From NCBI GenBank assembly GCA_938012815.1, contig CALLVV010000017.1, positions 1-56,496 of the forward strand: a stretch of 56,496 bases of DNA, written 5' to 3'. The translations under genes were made by a program, and so were the position numbers. The notes under the pieces were generated by a model, which did no database searches, was not told the origin of the DNA, and saw only the letters and a program-made list of their open reading frames with translations. Each line of letters begins with the position of its first letter. Within the stretch, counting starts at the first letter, position 1. This document shows, one piece after another, positions 17,598 through 25,258 of this stretch. This DNA comes from an uncultured Propionibacteriaceae bacterium. Its GTDB lineage: Bacteria; Actinomycetota; Actinomycetes; Propionibacteriales; Propionibacteriaceae.

Positions 17598-18403
17598 GGA
17601 TCGCCTTGCTGACATCCCGGTGTGTGCCCAAGCGGGATTCCCTCACTAGGGAATGCTTGGATCTGTTGGTGAGCTGGGGAGTCCGTGTCGATGCTCTACA
17701 TGTCGTTGAACGCGCTGAGTTGGGAGATGTGTCAGTGGAGCACGACCTCTACCTTCTCGCGTCCCCATCCCGTGCGATCGTCTCCCTGACCACGGGCCTG
17801 GCGGCCTTGGGGGCTCGGTGCTTGAACGTCCCTGAGATGGTGAGAATCTGTCGGGACCGGATCCGGACCGTGATGCTGCTGTCCTCCGCGGAGGTACCCA
17901 CTCCCAGAACTTGGGTTGTCGGAAGCGCGGAGGACCTGATCGAGCCTCTTCGCGATGGACCTGTTGTCCTCAGACCGGCGGATGTGAGCTGTTCCACGGG
18001 GACGAAGGTTCTCTGGAACGTCGACGAGGTGATCGACCTGCCGCTCCTCGAGAAGGAGGCAATTGTTCAGGAAATCCACCCCAACGATCAGTGCACCTAT
18101 CGGGTGTATCGGATCGGGGGCCAGACGTTCGCGGTGAAACGGCCCTGTTGGATGGCTTTTCCACGCGGGACACGGGAAGAGCCCATGCCGGTGACCGAGG
18201 AGATGCGTGACGTCGCGGATCGGGTGGCGGACATGTTCAAGAGTGAGCTCTTCGGCCTGGAACTGGTGAGTGCCGAGGGGCGGCTTCAGGTGGTGGAGGT
18301 TCTTCCTTTTCCCCGGCTCAGCGGAGTTCCGGACGCGGCATTGAGGTTAGCTGACTACATCTATGCCTGCGGCATGGAACCCGCTGAGGAAGCCCGCCGG
18401 TGA
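17594..18403 (+). CDS. Degenerate ATP-grasp-like protein 2
   Basis: A 269-residue paralogue of its neighbours by layout, but with most catalytic positions changed. The usual D-K is D-R (88-89). The K-P of the ATP loop is R-P (127-128) and its Gly-rich loop is replaced by A-D-V-S-C-S-T-G. The metal-binding G-x-D is G-L-E (221-223). The canonical E/D-x-N is E-V-L (235-237), continuing P-F-P-R-L-S-G-V-P. The fold is probably retained, since the segment around I-V-Q-E and Y-R-V-Y-R-I is intact. It may be a pseudoenzyme partner, or use a different chemistry. There is no frameshift and both ends overlap neighbours by four bases, so it is maintained rather than decayed. Confidence 0.75.
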   Translation: MRIALLTSRCVPKRDSLTRECLDLLVSWGVRVDALHVVERAELGDVSVEHDLYLLASPSRAIVSLTTGLAALGARCLNVPEMVRICRDRIRTVMLLSSAEVPTPRTWVVGSAEDLIEPLRDGPVVLRPADVSCSTGTKVLWNVDEVIDLPLLEKEAIVQEIHPNDQCTYRVYRIGGQTFAVKRPCWMAFPRGTREEPMPVTEEMRDVADRVADMFKSELFGLELVSAEGRLQVVEVLPFPRLSGVPDAALRLADYIYACGMEPAEEARR

Positions 18404-19548
18404 GAGCCACCATCATTGGGGCAGGCCGCATCGCCCTGGGGCTGGCTGCTGAGCGGTTCCACCAGTCAGGTTACGAGGTGACGGTGTTGGGTCGAGGACA
18501 TGTCTCCGCAGCCCTACTGCGCTCTCGTGCCGTGGAGGTTGAGCTGACTGACGGATGGGAAATGGACCGTTTTCTGGTGCCCGTGCGAACCGTCGACCTG
18601 ACGGACCGTCGCGCAGCGGTGAGGGCCGTGTCCACCGCCGATGTGGTGGGCACCGCGGTAGGGGCACGGATGCTGCCTGAGGTGCTGGACCTCATCGCAG
18701 AAGGATTGGAACGCGCAGCCCGCCCCGTGAACCTGATCGCCTTCGAGAACCATGAGAACGCCGCCCGGATCATCCGGAAGGGCCTGAGAACGCGATTGGG
18801 GTCGGTTGTGGACCGGCACGGGTTCACCGGAGCCGTTATTGCCCGGGCCGTGGCCCAGCGTGTGTTCGCCGAGGACGGGCGTGTTCGGGTCGTGGGGGAC
18901 CGCCCCAGTGAGGTCGTGCTTGATGGTACGGCTCTGGTGGACCCTGTTCCGCTGGTCCAGGATTTCATCCCGGTCGATGATTTTCGGGCCTACTATCGTC
19001 GCAAGCTCTACCGTTTCTCCGCTGGGCACGCCACGGCGGCCTACCTGGGTAAACTCAAGGGATATCGATATCTGCACGCCGCGGCCACGGACCTGGAGAT
19101 AGCCGCAGCCGTCCTGGGAGCGATGGAGGAGGGTAGGCGGGGACTCGCGGCGCGCTACGGGGAGGAAGTATCCGGTACGCCGGAGGACCTGGAAGCCATT
19201 CTGCGCCGGTTCCGCAACGCGGTCCTGGGCGACACGGTCGATCGGGTGGGACGAGATGCTCTCCGCAAGCTCGGACGGAGGGAGCGCCTGGTCGGGGCCG
19301 CTCGGCTGGCCGTCAAGGGGCAGGTGCCGCCGGTCCATTTGACGAGAGCCGCTGCCGCTGCTCTCGTCAGTGACCCAACCCTTCTCGTTTCCCGGGAACG
19401 GATGACCGCCAGAGTGGCCCGGGTGACGGGCGTCGGGCGTCGTCATCTCGTCACTCGAATGGTGGCTCACGCCTGGGACGAGTTCGCCCAAGGGGAGTCG
19501 GCCAGCGCACCATTCCTTCATCTTCCAGAAATGAGTCTTCCGATATGA
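18400..19548 (+). CDS. Mannitol-1-phosphate 5-dehydrogenase-like protein
   Basis: A 382-residue member of the polyol-specific long-chain dehydrogenase family. The N-terminal Rossmann motif is G-A-G-R-I-A-L-G-L-A-A (7-17). F-E-N-H-E-N (115-120) matches the family A-x-E-N-x-x-N segment. The catalytic segment is R-K-L-Y-R-F-S-A-G-H-A-T-A-A-Y-L-G, with Lys202 and His210 present but Ser207 where mannitol-1-phosphate dehydrogenases have Asn. The family interconverts sugar phosphates and polyol phosphates with NAD(H). The gene is embedded between ATP-grasp genes with four-base overlaps on both sides and is not near any PTS mannitol genes. It therefore probably acts on an intermediate of this pathway rather than on mannitol phosphate. 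Confidence 0.8.
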   Translation: MRATIIGAGRIALGLAAERFHQSGYEVTVLGRGHVSAALLRSRAVEVELTDGWEMDRFLVPVRTVDLTDRRAAVRAVSTADVVGTAVGARMLPEVLDLIAEGLERAARPVNLIAFENHENAARIIRKGLRTRLGSVVDRHGFTGAVIARAVAQRVFAEDGRVRVVGDRPSEVVLDGTALVDPVPLVQDFIPVDDFRAYYRRKLYRFSAGHATAAYLGKLKGYRYLHAAATDLEIAAAVLGAMEEGRRGLAARYGEEVSGTPEDLEAILRRFRNAVLGDTVDRVGRDALRKLGRRERLVGAARLAVKGQVPPVHLTRAAAAALVSDPTLLVSRERMTARVARVTGVGRRHLVTRMVAHAWDEFAQGESASAPFLHLPEMSLPI

Positions 19549-20339
19549 GAATTTGCTTCCTGCTGACCCGTCGAGTTCCCGACGCTCCCAGCCCCATTGT
19601 GCTGAAGACCCAACGGCTCTTGGAGCGGATGGGATATGAGGTGACCGGATGGATTCCCGAGGATCGTCTGCTGCGTACGGATGTCCTGACACCGGAGGCC
19701 GATCTCTACGTGCTCAAGAGCCATACCGAGTTGGCGCTCAGCTATGCCGGTGCTCTTCACGGGCAGGGGGTCGCGGTGTGCAATGAATACGGAGCCTGCC
19801 TGACCGCCCAGGACAAGGTGACTGCGGGAAGACTCATGCGGGAACTGCGTGTGCCCACCCCCGACACATGGCTCATCGGCAGTCCCCAGCAGGCGATTGA
19901 ACTGCTGGCGGAAGGGCCCCTCATCATCAAACCCCATAGAGGACACCGCGGGGCGGGGCTGCATCTGATCGAGGAAGCCACGCAGTTGACCTCGATGCAG
20001 GCACCTCCTGAGCCGCTGATCGCCCAACGCTACGTGCCGGGTCCCGGAGAGGACCTCAAGGTGTACGTTGCCGGGGAGAACGTCTGGGCGGTGCGCAAAC
20101 CCTTCGATCCCCAGTCGTTCACCCGTTTCGGGCGCTCCGTTCCCGTCGAGGAACAGATCAGGGACATCGCCATGCGAATCCGTTCCGGATTCGGTCTGGA
20201 ACTGTTCGGATGCGATGTGATCGAGTCCCCGGACGGTCCCAGGGTGGTGGACGTCAACTACTTTCCCGGGTACAAGGGATGCCCCGATCCGGCTCCCGAG
20301 ATTGCAGCCACCATCGACCGTGTGGCCCGCTGCTCATGA
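19545..20339 (+). CDS. ATP-grasp enzyme 3 of multi-ATP-grasp operon
   Basis: A 264-residue ATP-grasp protein with a complete active site. D-K is at 90-91, I-K-P-H-R-G-H-R-G-A-G-L at 128-139, and A-Q-R-Y-V-P-G-P-G-E-D-L-K-V-Y-V at 160-175. The metal ligands are Asp224 in G-C-D and D236-V-N238, followed by Y-F-P-G-Y-K-G-C-P. The last motif is very close to the D-I-N-Y-F-P-G-Y segment I recall from inositol 1,3,4-trisphosphate 5/6-kinases, but it also occurs in RimK-type ligases. The gene starts in an ATGA overlap with the dehydrogenase and overlaps the MFS gene by four bases. Confidence 0.85.
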   Translation: MRICFLLTRRVPDAPSPIVLKTQRLLERMGYEVTGWIPEDRLLRTDVLTPEADLYVLKSHTELALSYAGALHGQGVAVCNEYGACLTAQDKVTAGRLMRELRVPTPDTWLIGSPQQAIELLAEGPLIIKPHRGHRGAGLHLIEEATQLTSMQAPPEPLIAQRYVPGPGEDLKVYVAGENVWAVRKPFDPQSFTRFGRSVPVEEQIRDIAMRIRSGFGLELFGCDVIESPDGPRVVDVNYFPGYKGCPDPAPEIAATIDRVARCS

Positions 20340-21826
20340 CCCGTCAGATCATGCATCCCGAGCTCCGTCGGCGGCGCTGCCGGGCGCGCTGGATCGGCTG
20401 GTCGGTGGTCGTCGCCGTCACCGTGGCAACGTCGGCAGCCGCGATCCTGGTGGATGGGACCTGGGAGTGGGCGAGTCCCGACAACAGGCCGTGGCTGGTC
20501 CTGGGGGCCCTTCTGATCGACGGATTGACCGTGACCCTGACCATCTGGACCACCCGTCGGTACATCCGGACGCCCCGGCACGCGGTGCGGGACCGGGGCG
20601 ACAGTGTAGGTCCTCTGGGCGTGGTGGTGGTGGAAGGTTTCCTGTCACGCCTGGCCTTCGGCATGATCAGCTTTTCCTTGCCGCTGTATGCACATCGCCT
20701 CGGCATGTCCATCGAGAACATCGGGGTTCTGCTGGCGACGAACACCGCCGTCGCGATCCTGTTGAAGCCCACGATGGGGGCCGTCATCGACCGCATCGGG
20801 GTGCGAACCGCCTACATCGTGGCGGTGGGGCTGCGGACTCTGGTGGTGCTGTCCCTGGTGTTCGCCCAGACACCTCTTCACCTGTTTCTCGTCCGAGGGC
20901 TGCACGGGGTGGCGATTTCCCTTCGTGATCCATCGTCCTCGACGATTCTGGCGGCCCTGGGAGGTAAGAAAGCGGTTGCTCAGCGTTTCTCCTGGTACCA
21001 GACAGTCAAGACGGTTGCCGGGTCCGCCGGTGGGTTCTCCGCCGGCATTCTGTTGACCACCCTCGCGGGTGACCACGCGTTCGTTTTCGCGGTCTCGGCT
21101 ATTTTGTCCGGGCTTCCCATGCTGTTGGTGCTCGTCGGGCTGCGAGGCCCCCAGGTCATCGGATTGAGCAGGAAATCGGAGAAAAAGACACCAGTTCCTG
21201 TGGAACTTCGCCGGCTCATCCGGCCCTACGCGCTCCTCGGAGCGGCCATGAATGGCACAGCCTATCTCATGGCGAATCTGCTTCCGCTTCTCTCCGTGTC
21301 GTACATGGGATTGTCAGAAGCAGCCGCATCGTCGCTGTACGTCTTCGCCACCGCCATGTCCTTCAGCGGGCCACTGTGGGGATGGCTTGCGGATAGGGTG
21401 AGCCTGAAGCTGGTGCTGGGGGTCAGGGCCATCGGCAATGTTTTCTCCTCCCTGATCTGGTTGCTCTTCCCGAGCTATGCGGGTCTTGTCATCGGAAAGG
21501 TGGCGGACGACGCGGGGAAGGCCGCTTTCCGGCCGGCCTGGGGAGCGGTCATGGCCAAGGTGGCTGCTCTCGATCCGGCGCGACGTACCCGGACACTGGC
21601 GATAATGAGCACCGCGGAGGATGCCGGAGAGTTCGGGGCGCCGATTCTGGCCGGGGTCATCTGGACAACTTTCGGATTACCGGCGGTACTGGTGGTCAGG
21701 TTGTGTGCTGGGACGGCAACCGAAATCTACTCCTGGTGGTTGGCCAGTCACATGAAAATCGACGACGACCATTCCGTCCAAGAGTCTGACACGGAAGCAC
21801 TCACAGAGCCTCGTAGATCGGCGTAA
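20336..21826 (+). CDS. MFS transporter of the ATP-grasp operon
   Basis: A 496-residue major facilitator. Two extra N-terminal helices (about residues 20-38 and 50-70) precede the twelve-helix core. Motif A is recognisable as G-A-V-I-D-R-I-G-V-R-T in the first half and G-W-L-A-D-R-V-S-L-K in the second. The start is the ATG overlapping the upstream ATP-grasp stop; a longer in-frame extension inside that gene is open but unlikely. Its position inside the operon makes export of the pathway product, or import of a precursor, the simplest role. Confidence 0.85.
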   Translation: MTRQIMHPELRRRRCRARWIGWSVVVAVTVATSAAAILVDGTWEWASPDNRPWLVLGALLIDGLTVTLTIWTTRRYIRTPRHAVRDRGDSVGPLGVVVVEGFLSRLAFGMISFSLPLYAHRLGMSIENIGVLLATNTAVAILLKPTMGAVIDRIGVRTAYIVAVGLRTLVVLSLVFAQTPLHLFLVRGLHGVAISLRDPSSSTILAALGGKKAVAQRFSWYQTVKTVAGSAGGFSAGILLTTLAGDHAFVFAVSAILSGLPMLLVLVGLRGPQVIGLSRKSEKKTPVPVELRRLIRPYALLGAAMNGTAYLMANLLPLLSVSYMGLSEAAASSLYVFATAMSFSGPLWGWLADRVSLKLVLGVRAIGNVFSSLIWLLFPSYAGLVIGKVADDAGKAAFRPAWGAVMAKVAALDPARRTRTLAIMSTAEDAGEFGAPILAGVIWTTFGLPAVLVVRLCAGTATEIYSWWLASHMKIDDDHSVQESDTEALTEPRRSA

Positions 21827-21836
21827 AATCCGCAGC

Positions 21837-22682
21837 ATGAGAGTCATTCTTCTGCGATCGGGGTTGCCCGGAGGCTCCAATCCGCTGCTTGATGCGCTTG
21901 AAGCGGAGTTGCGTCTGGCCAAGGCTACAACCACCTCGTTGTTTCCCGCGGAAATGGACTCGTCCGTTCCAATACCCCGGGCCGATGTGGCAGTGCTCAA
22001 GGACAAGACACCGGCGGGTCTGGAATGGGGGAGGCGGCTGCACGAGGCAGGGATTCCCACCGTGAGTCCATACCCTGTCACGGCTTTGTGCAGGGACAAG
22101 TTGAGAACCAATCAAGTGCTGGCTCGAGCCGGTCTGCCCGTTCCAGAATGCCGTCCGATGACTGGGACGGAGGACCTGTTGCCGATGCTGGCGGATGGAC
22201 CAGTGATCCTCAAGCCGCGCCGCGGTTCCCGCGGGCGGGGAATCCAGATCATCCATGACCCCACGGACGTTCCCGCGTCGTGGGGAGCGGAGGAGATGTT
22301 CGCGCAGCGCTACTACGAGCCCGAGGTCTTGGACCGCAAAATCTATCGCATCGGGGAGGACGTGTTCTGCGTCGAGCGGGTGTGGCCGCCGGTCACCCTG
22401 GAGGAGAAACGAGGCCGGCTGATCGAGCTGGACGCCACCACCAGAGAACTTGCGATGGAGTGTGGGCGGGTGCTGGGAACCGAGGTCTACGGCGTGGACG
22501 TGATAGAAAACGATGGCAGGCCGTGGATCGTGGACCTGTCCAGTTTCCCGGGGTTCAAGGGCGTTCCGGAGGCTGGTGCCCGTATCGCCAAGGTGGTTCT
22601 TCGCGTGGCGGCCGAGGCTCGGAAGGATGACACCCCGCCAGAGTCGGCCTCGGACAATGAGACGCTTTGCCCCGTTCCCTGA
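21837..22682 (+). CDS. ATP-grasp-like enzyme 4 of multi-ATP-grasp operon
   Basis: A 281-residue ATP-grasp protein, ten bases after the MFS gene. The nucleotide site is intact: D-K at 87-88 and L-K-P-R-R-G-S-R-G-R-G-I at 125-136. Asp221 in G-V-D and Asp233 are present. The usual metal-binding Asn is Ser (D-L-S at 233-235), followed by S-F-P-G-F-K-G-V-P. It may be active with weaker metal binding, or specialised. The C-terminal 25 residues are hydrophilic and probably disordered. It is the last gene of the operon, followed by a terminator. Confidence 0.82.
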   Translation: MRVILLRSGLPGGSNPLLDALEAELRLAKATTTSLFPAEMDSSVPIPRADVAVLKDKTPAGLEWGRRLHEAGIPTVSPYPVTALCRDKLRTNQVLARAGLPVPECRPMTGTEDLLPMLADGPVILKPRRGSRGRGIQIIHDPTDVPASWGAEEMFAQRYYEPEVLDRKIYRIGEDVFCVERVWPPVTLEEKRGRLIELDATTRELAMECGRVLGTEVYGVDVIENDGRPWIVDLSSFPGFKGVPEAGARIAKVVLRVAAEARKDDTPPESASDNETLCPVP

Positions 22683-22699
22683 AGTCTGAAATATCGGGG

Positions 22700-22734
22700 A
22701 TGGCTGCCCCGACCGGTTGTCCCGGGGCAGCCAT
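22700..22734. terminator. Bidirectional hairpin terminator
   Basis: ATGGCTGCCCCG (22700-22711) pairs perfectly with CGGGGCAGCCAT (22723-22734) around an 11-base loop. It separates the ATP-grasp operon from the convergent dehydrogenase gene and can serve both. Confidence 0.85.
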
Positions 22735-22743
22735 TCAACATGA

Positions 22744-23763
22744 TCAGGGTTCGAGCAGTACCTTGATGGCGCGGCGCTCATCCATGGACTTGTAGCCCTC
22801 GGGGGCCTCGTCGAGCGGGATCCGCTGGTCGAAGACCCTTCCAGGGTTGATCTTCCCGGCCAGAACGCGATCGATCAGGTCCGGCAGGAAACGGCGAACG
22901 GGAGCGGGCCCGCCGTGCAGGTGTACCTCGGTGCCGAACAGCAGGCCACCCGGCAGGCTTACGTCGTGGGAGACCCCGACGAAACCGACGTGCCCACCCG
23001 GGCGGCAGGCTCCGATGGCCTGTTCCATGGACTGCTGGGTGCCGACCGCCTCGACGACGCTGTGTGCGCCCAGCCCGCTGGTGAGGTCCTTCACGCGGGA
23101 GACACCTTCCTCGCCCCGTTCCTCGACGATGTCGGTGGCCCCGAACTCCTTGGCAAGTGCTTGGCGTTGCGGGTTGCGGGACATCGCGATGATTCGCTCG
23201 GCGCCCAACTCCTTGGCCGCCAGGATTGCCAGGAGACCGACTGCACCATCACCCACGACTGCGACGGTCTTGCCCGGTCCGGCCTCTGCGGCGACCGCTC
23301 CGAACCAGCCCGTGCCGAGCACGTCGGAGGCGGCCAGCAGCGAGGCCAGCATGTCGGGGTTCTCGGGACGCCCGCCCGGCACGACGACGAGGGTGCCGTC
23401 GGCCTGCGGGATGCGGACGAACTCCGCCTGGGTGCCGCTGACGAACCCGCCGTTGACGCAACGGGACTGGTAGCCGGAATCGCAGATCTCGCAGGTGTTG
23501 TCCGAGATGCAGAAGGAACCGACCACGAAATCACCCGGTTTCACCCCGGCCACGTCCGAACCGACTTCCACCACGGTGCCGACGTACTCGTGCCCCATGG
23601 CGCGGTTCTCGGCTTTGTCATATCCCCGGTAGGGCCACAGATCCGAGCCGCAGATGCATGCGGCGGCAAGCTCGATTATCGCGTCGGCGGGTTCGATGAT
23701 CTCGGGTCGGTCCACCTCGGTGACGACCACGTCGCCCGGTGCCCGCATGATGGTTGCTCGCAT
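22744..23763 (-). CDS. Zinc-dependent alcohol dehydrogenase family protein
   Basis: A 339-residue medium-chain dehydrogenase. C-I-C-G-S-D-L-W-P-Y-R-G and G-H-E-Y-V-G-T-V-V-E-V-G provide the catalytic zinc site. The structural-zinc loop is reduced: C-I-S-D-N-T-C-E-I-C-D-x-G-Y-Q-S-R-C is present in shifted form. G-D-G-A-V-G-L-L-A-I-L-A-A-K-E-L-G-A is the NAD(P)-binding segment. The set resembles the alcohol or quinone-type dehydrogenases often annotated as IMP dehydrogenase-like or threonine dehydrogenase-like. Substrate unknown. GAGGAGG precedes the ATG. Confidence 0.88.
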   Translation of the reverse strand: MRATIMRAPGDVVVTEVDRPEIIEPADAIIELAAACICGSDLWPYRGYDKAENRAMGHEYVGTVVEVGSDVAGVKPGDFVVGSFCISDNTCEICDSGYQSRCVNGGFVSGTQAEFVRIPQADGTLVVVPGGRPENPDMLASLLAASDVLGTGWFGAVAAEAGPGKTVAVVGDGAVGLLAILAAKELGAERIIAMSRNPQRQALAKEFGATDIVEERGEEGVSRVKDLTSGLGAHSVVEAVGTQQSMEQAIGACRPGGHVGFVGVSHDVSLPGGLLFGTEVHLHGGPAPVRRFLPDLIDRVLAGKINPGRVFDQRIPLDEAPEGYKSMDERRAIKVLLEP

Positions 23764-23965
23764 GATGCCTCCTCGGTCACGAACTGCGCAGGATGTGTGG
23801 ATTTCCCATTATCTCCCCGTGACGGGAAAAGTCGCGAGAGAGCCCATGAGCGCCCCTCGCCACGCCGGAAGCGATGCCCACGATCGTGGCGGCCTGCCGC
23901 CCGCCGATCATGCCTTGCTGGAGCCTTCCCCGCGTGAACGATCCAGTCGGGAGCGATGCCGGCCC

Positions 23966-24850
23966 CTACCCCGGAACCGTTTCCAGGAACTTGGCCACCC
24001 TGGCGATGTATCCGGGGCGGTCGACGAAATAGCCGCCGCAGTGATCGGCGCCCTCGAAGGTGACGAGCTCTACCTCCCCTGGGGCGGCCGCCTCCGCCAG
24101 CTGCTGGGCGTGTTCGTAGGGGATGATCCGATCCTTTGTGCCGTGCAGCAGCAGAACCGGGCGAGGGGACAGCGAACTTATGGCGTCGACGGGACGCACC
24201 TGCCCGAACGCGTAGCCACAGAAAACCCGGTTCACCAGGCCGGCCAGCGGCAACAGCAGGCCTCCGGGAAGCCGGTAACGCCTGTAATTCGCCGCGATCA
24301 CCCCCGACATGGTCGCGAACGGGGAATCGAGCACCAGGGCCTCGATGCGCGGGTCGTGGGCAGCCGTGAGGATGGCGGTTGACGCGCCCATGGAGAAGGC
24401 CATCACCGCGATCCGCGCCCCGGGGTGGGACCGGGCGACCCAGTCCAGCGCGGCGGTCAGGTCGGCCTGTTCGTAGTGGGCCAGGGACTGCCGGCCGTCC
24501 CCGGAGTCACCGTTGCCCCGGAAGTCGAAGAGCAGGACGTTGTGGCCCGCGCGCCACAGACCAGGACCGATCCCCAGCATGTCGGCCTTGTTGCTCCGGT
24601 GACCGTGGCAGCAGATCACCACGCTCCGGGAGCCGGGGCTGTCCAGCCACCAACCCGCCAACGACACCCCATCGGACGTGGTGAAGGAGACCTCCTCGGC
24701 CGGCACCCCCACCTCGAAGGGGGTGAACGTGTACGGCGGCCAGGGGCGTCTCGGGGCGTTCAGCACCCAGGCCGTGTACCCGGCGACGGCCCCCGCGCCC
24801 AGACCAACGGCAGCGGCGATCCAGCGCCCGGCCCTCGTAAGTCGTCCCAT
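23966..24850 (-). CDS. Alpha/beta hydrolase with N-terminal membrane anchor
   Basis: A 294-residue protein. An N-terminal hydrophobic helix (about residues 10-28) is followed by an alpha/beta hydrolase domain of the BEM46/YfhR type. The oxyanion region is C-C-H-G-H-R-S-N-K, the nucleophile elbow A-F-S-M-G-A contains the Ser, Asp is in H-G-T-K-D, and His is in A-D-H-C-G-G. The upstream in-frame extension is rejected because it reads through a repeat-rich hairpin. Probably a membrane-attached esterase or peptidase of unknown substrate. Confidence 0.85.
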   Translation of the reverse strand: MGRLTRAGRWIAAAVGLGAGAVAGYTAWVLNAPRRPWPPYTFTPFEVGVPAEEVSFTTSDGVSLAGWWLDSPGSRSVVICCHGHRSNKADMLGIGPGLWRAGHNVLLFDFRGNGDSGDGRQSLAHYEQADLTAALDWVARSHPGARIAVMAFSMGASTAILTAAHDPRIEALVLDSPFATMSGVIAANYRRYRLPGGLLLPLAGLVNRVFCGYAFGQVRPVDAISSLSPRPVLLLHGTKDRIIPYEHAQQLAEAAAPGEVELVTFEGADHCGGYFVDRPGYIARVAKFLETVPG

Positions 24851-25258
24851 GTCTCTCGTCCCTTCCAGCTGCCAGGCCACGCTATCCTGCCCGGAAACGC
24901 CTGCTCGCGGTGGACGCGGTTGTGGACATTCCACCCATGCGCTCGACTTCGTGCTGTGTGTAGCGCGGGCGCTGGGGTGCCGCGTGGAGTGGTACGTGTT
25001 TCGTGGACAGCGACGAAACACGTACCATTCCACGTTTGTGTGGACAGCAACCTAAAACATGATCCAAGTTTTTCGCTACCGCCCACAACACCCATAGCAG
25101 TCTACGCCTTCATCTGAACAAATACATTCACCTGCCGCCTCACAAAATATTTTTAAATGCACACCACAGTCATCATCTGGCTGGAGTCGAATCGAGGATC
25201 GCGCCGCCCGGTGATCGTGGACTTCAGAGTCGTCGTGTAATGGTGGGATAGTGGTCCC
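24851..25258. other. Intergenic region with long hairpin
   Basis: About 400 bases without a credible gene. The left part holds the long inverted repeat listed separately. The right part is AT-rich (around 25085-25165) and ends with GATAGT six bases before the GTG of the nitrilase gene, a possible leaderless promoter. Confidence 0.45.
24984..25033. repeat. 21-bp inverted repeat (long hairpin)
   Basis: Arms at 24984-25004 and 25013-25033 pair along 21 bases with a single G-T position, around an eight-base loop. Directly after it, a second copy of the loop-proximal sequence (TTTGTGTGGACAGCAAC) echoes the left arm and loop (TTTCGTGGACAGCGAC). The structure is much longer than a normal terminator and has no T-run. 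It could be a remnant of a mobile element end, a MITE-like repeat or an RNA structure. Confidence 0.75.

Noticed and set aside
16803..22682. Assignment of the ATP-grasp operon to the microviridin/graspetide class
   Set aside because: No convincing core-motif precursor (repeated T/S and D/E-rich core) is present, and the proteins are shorter than graspetide ligases. The class cannot be claimed from the sequence.
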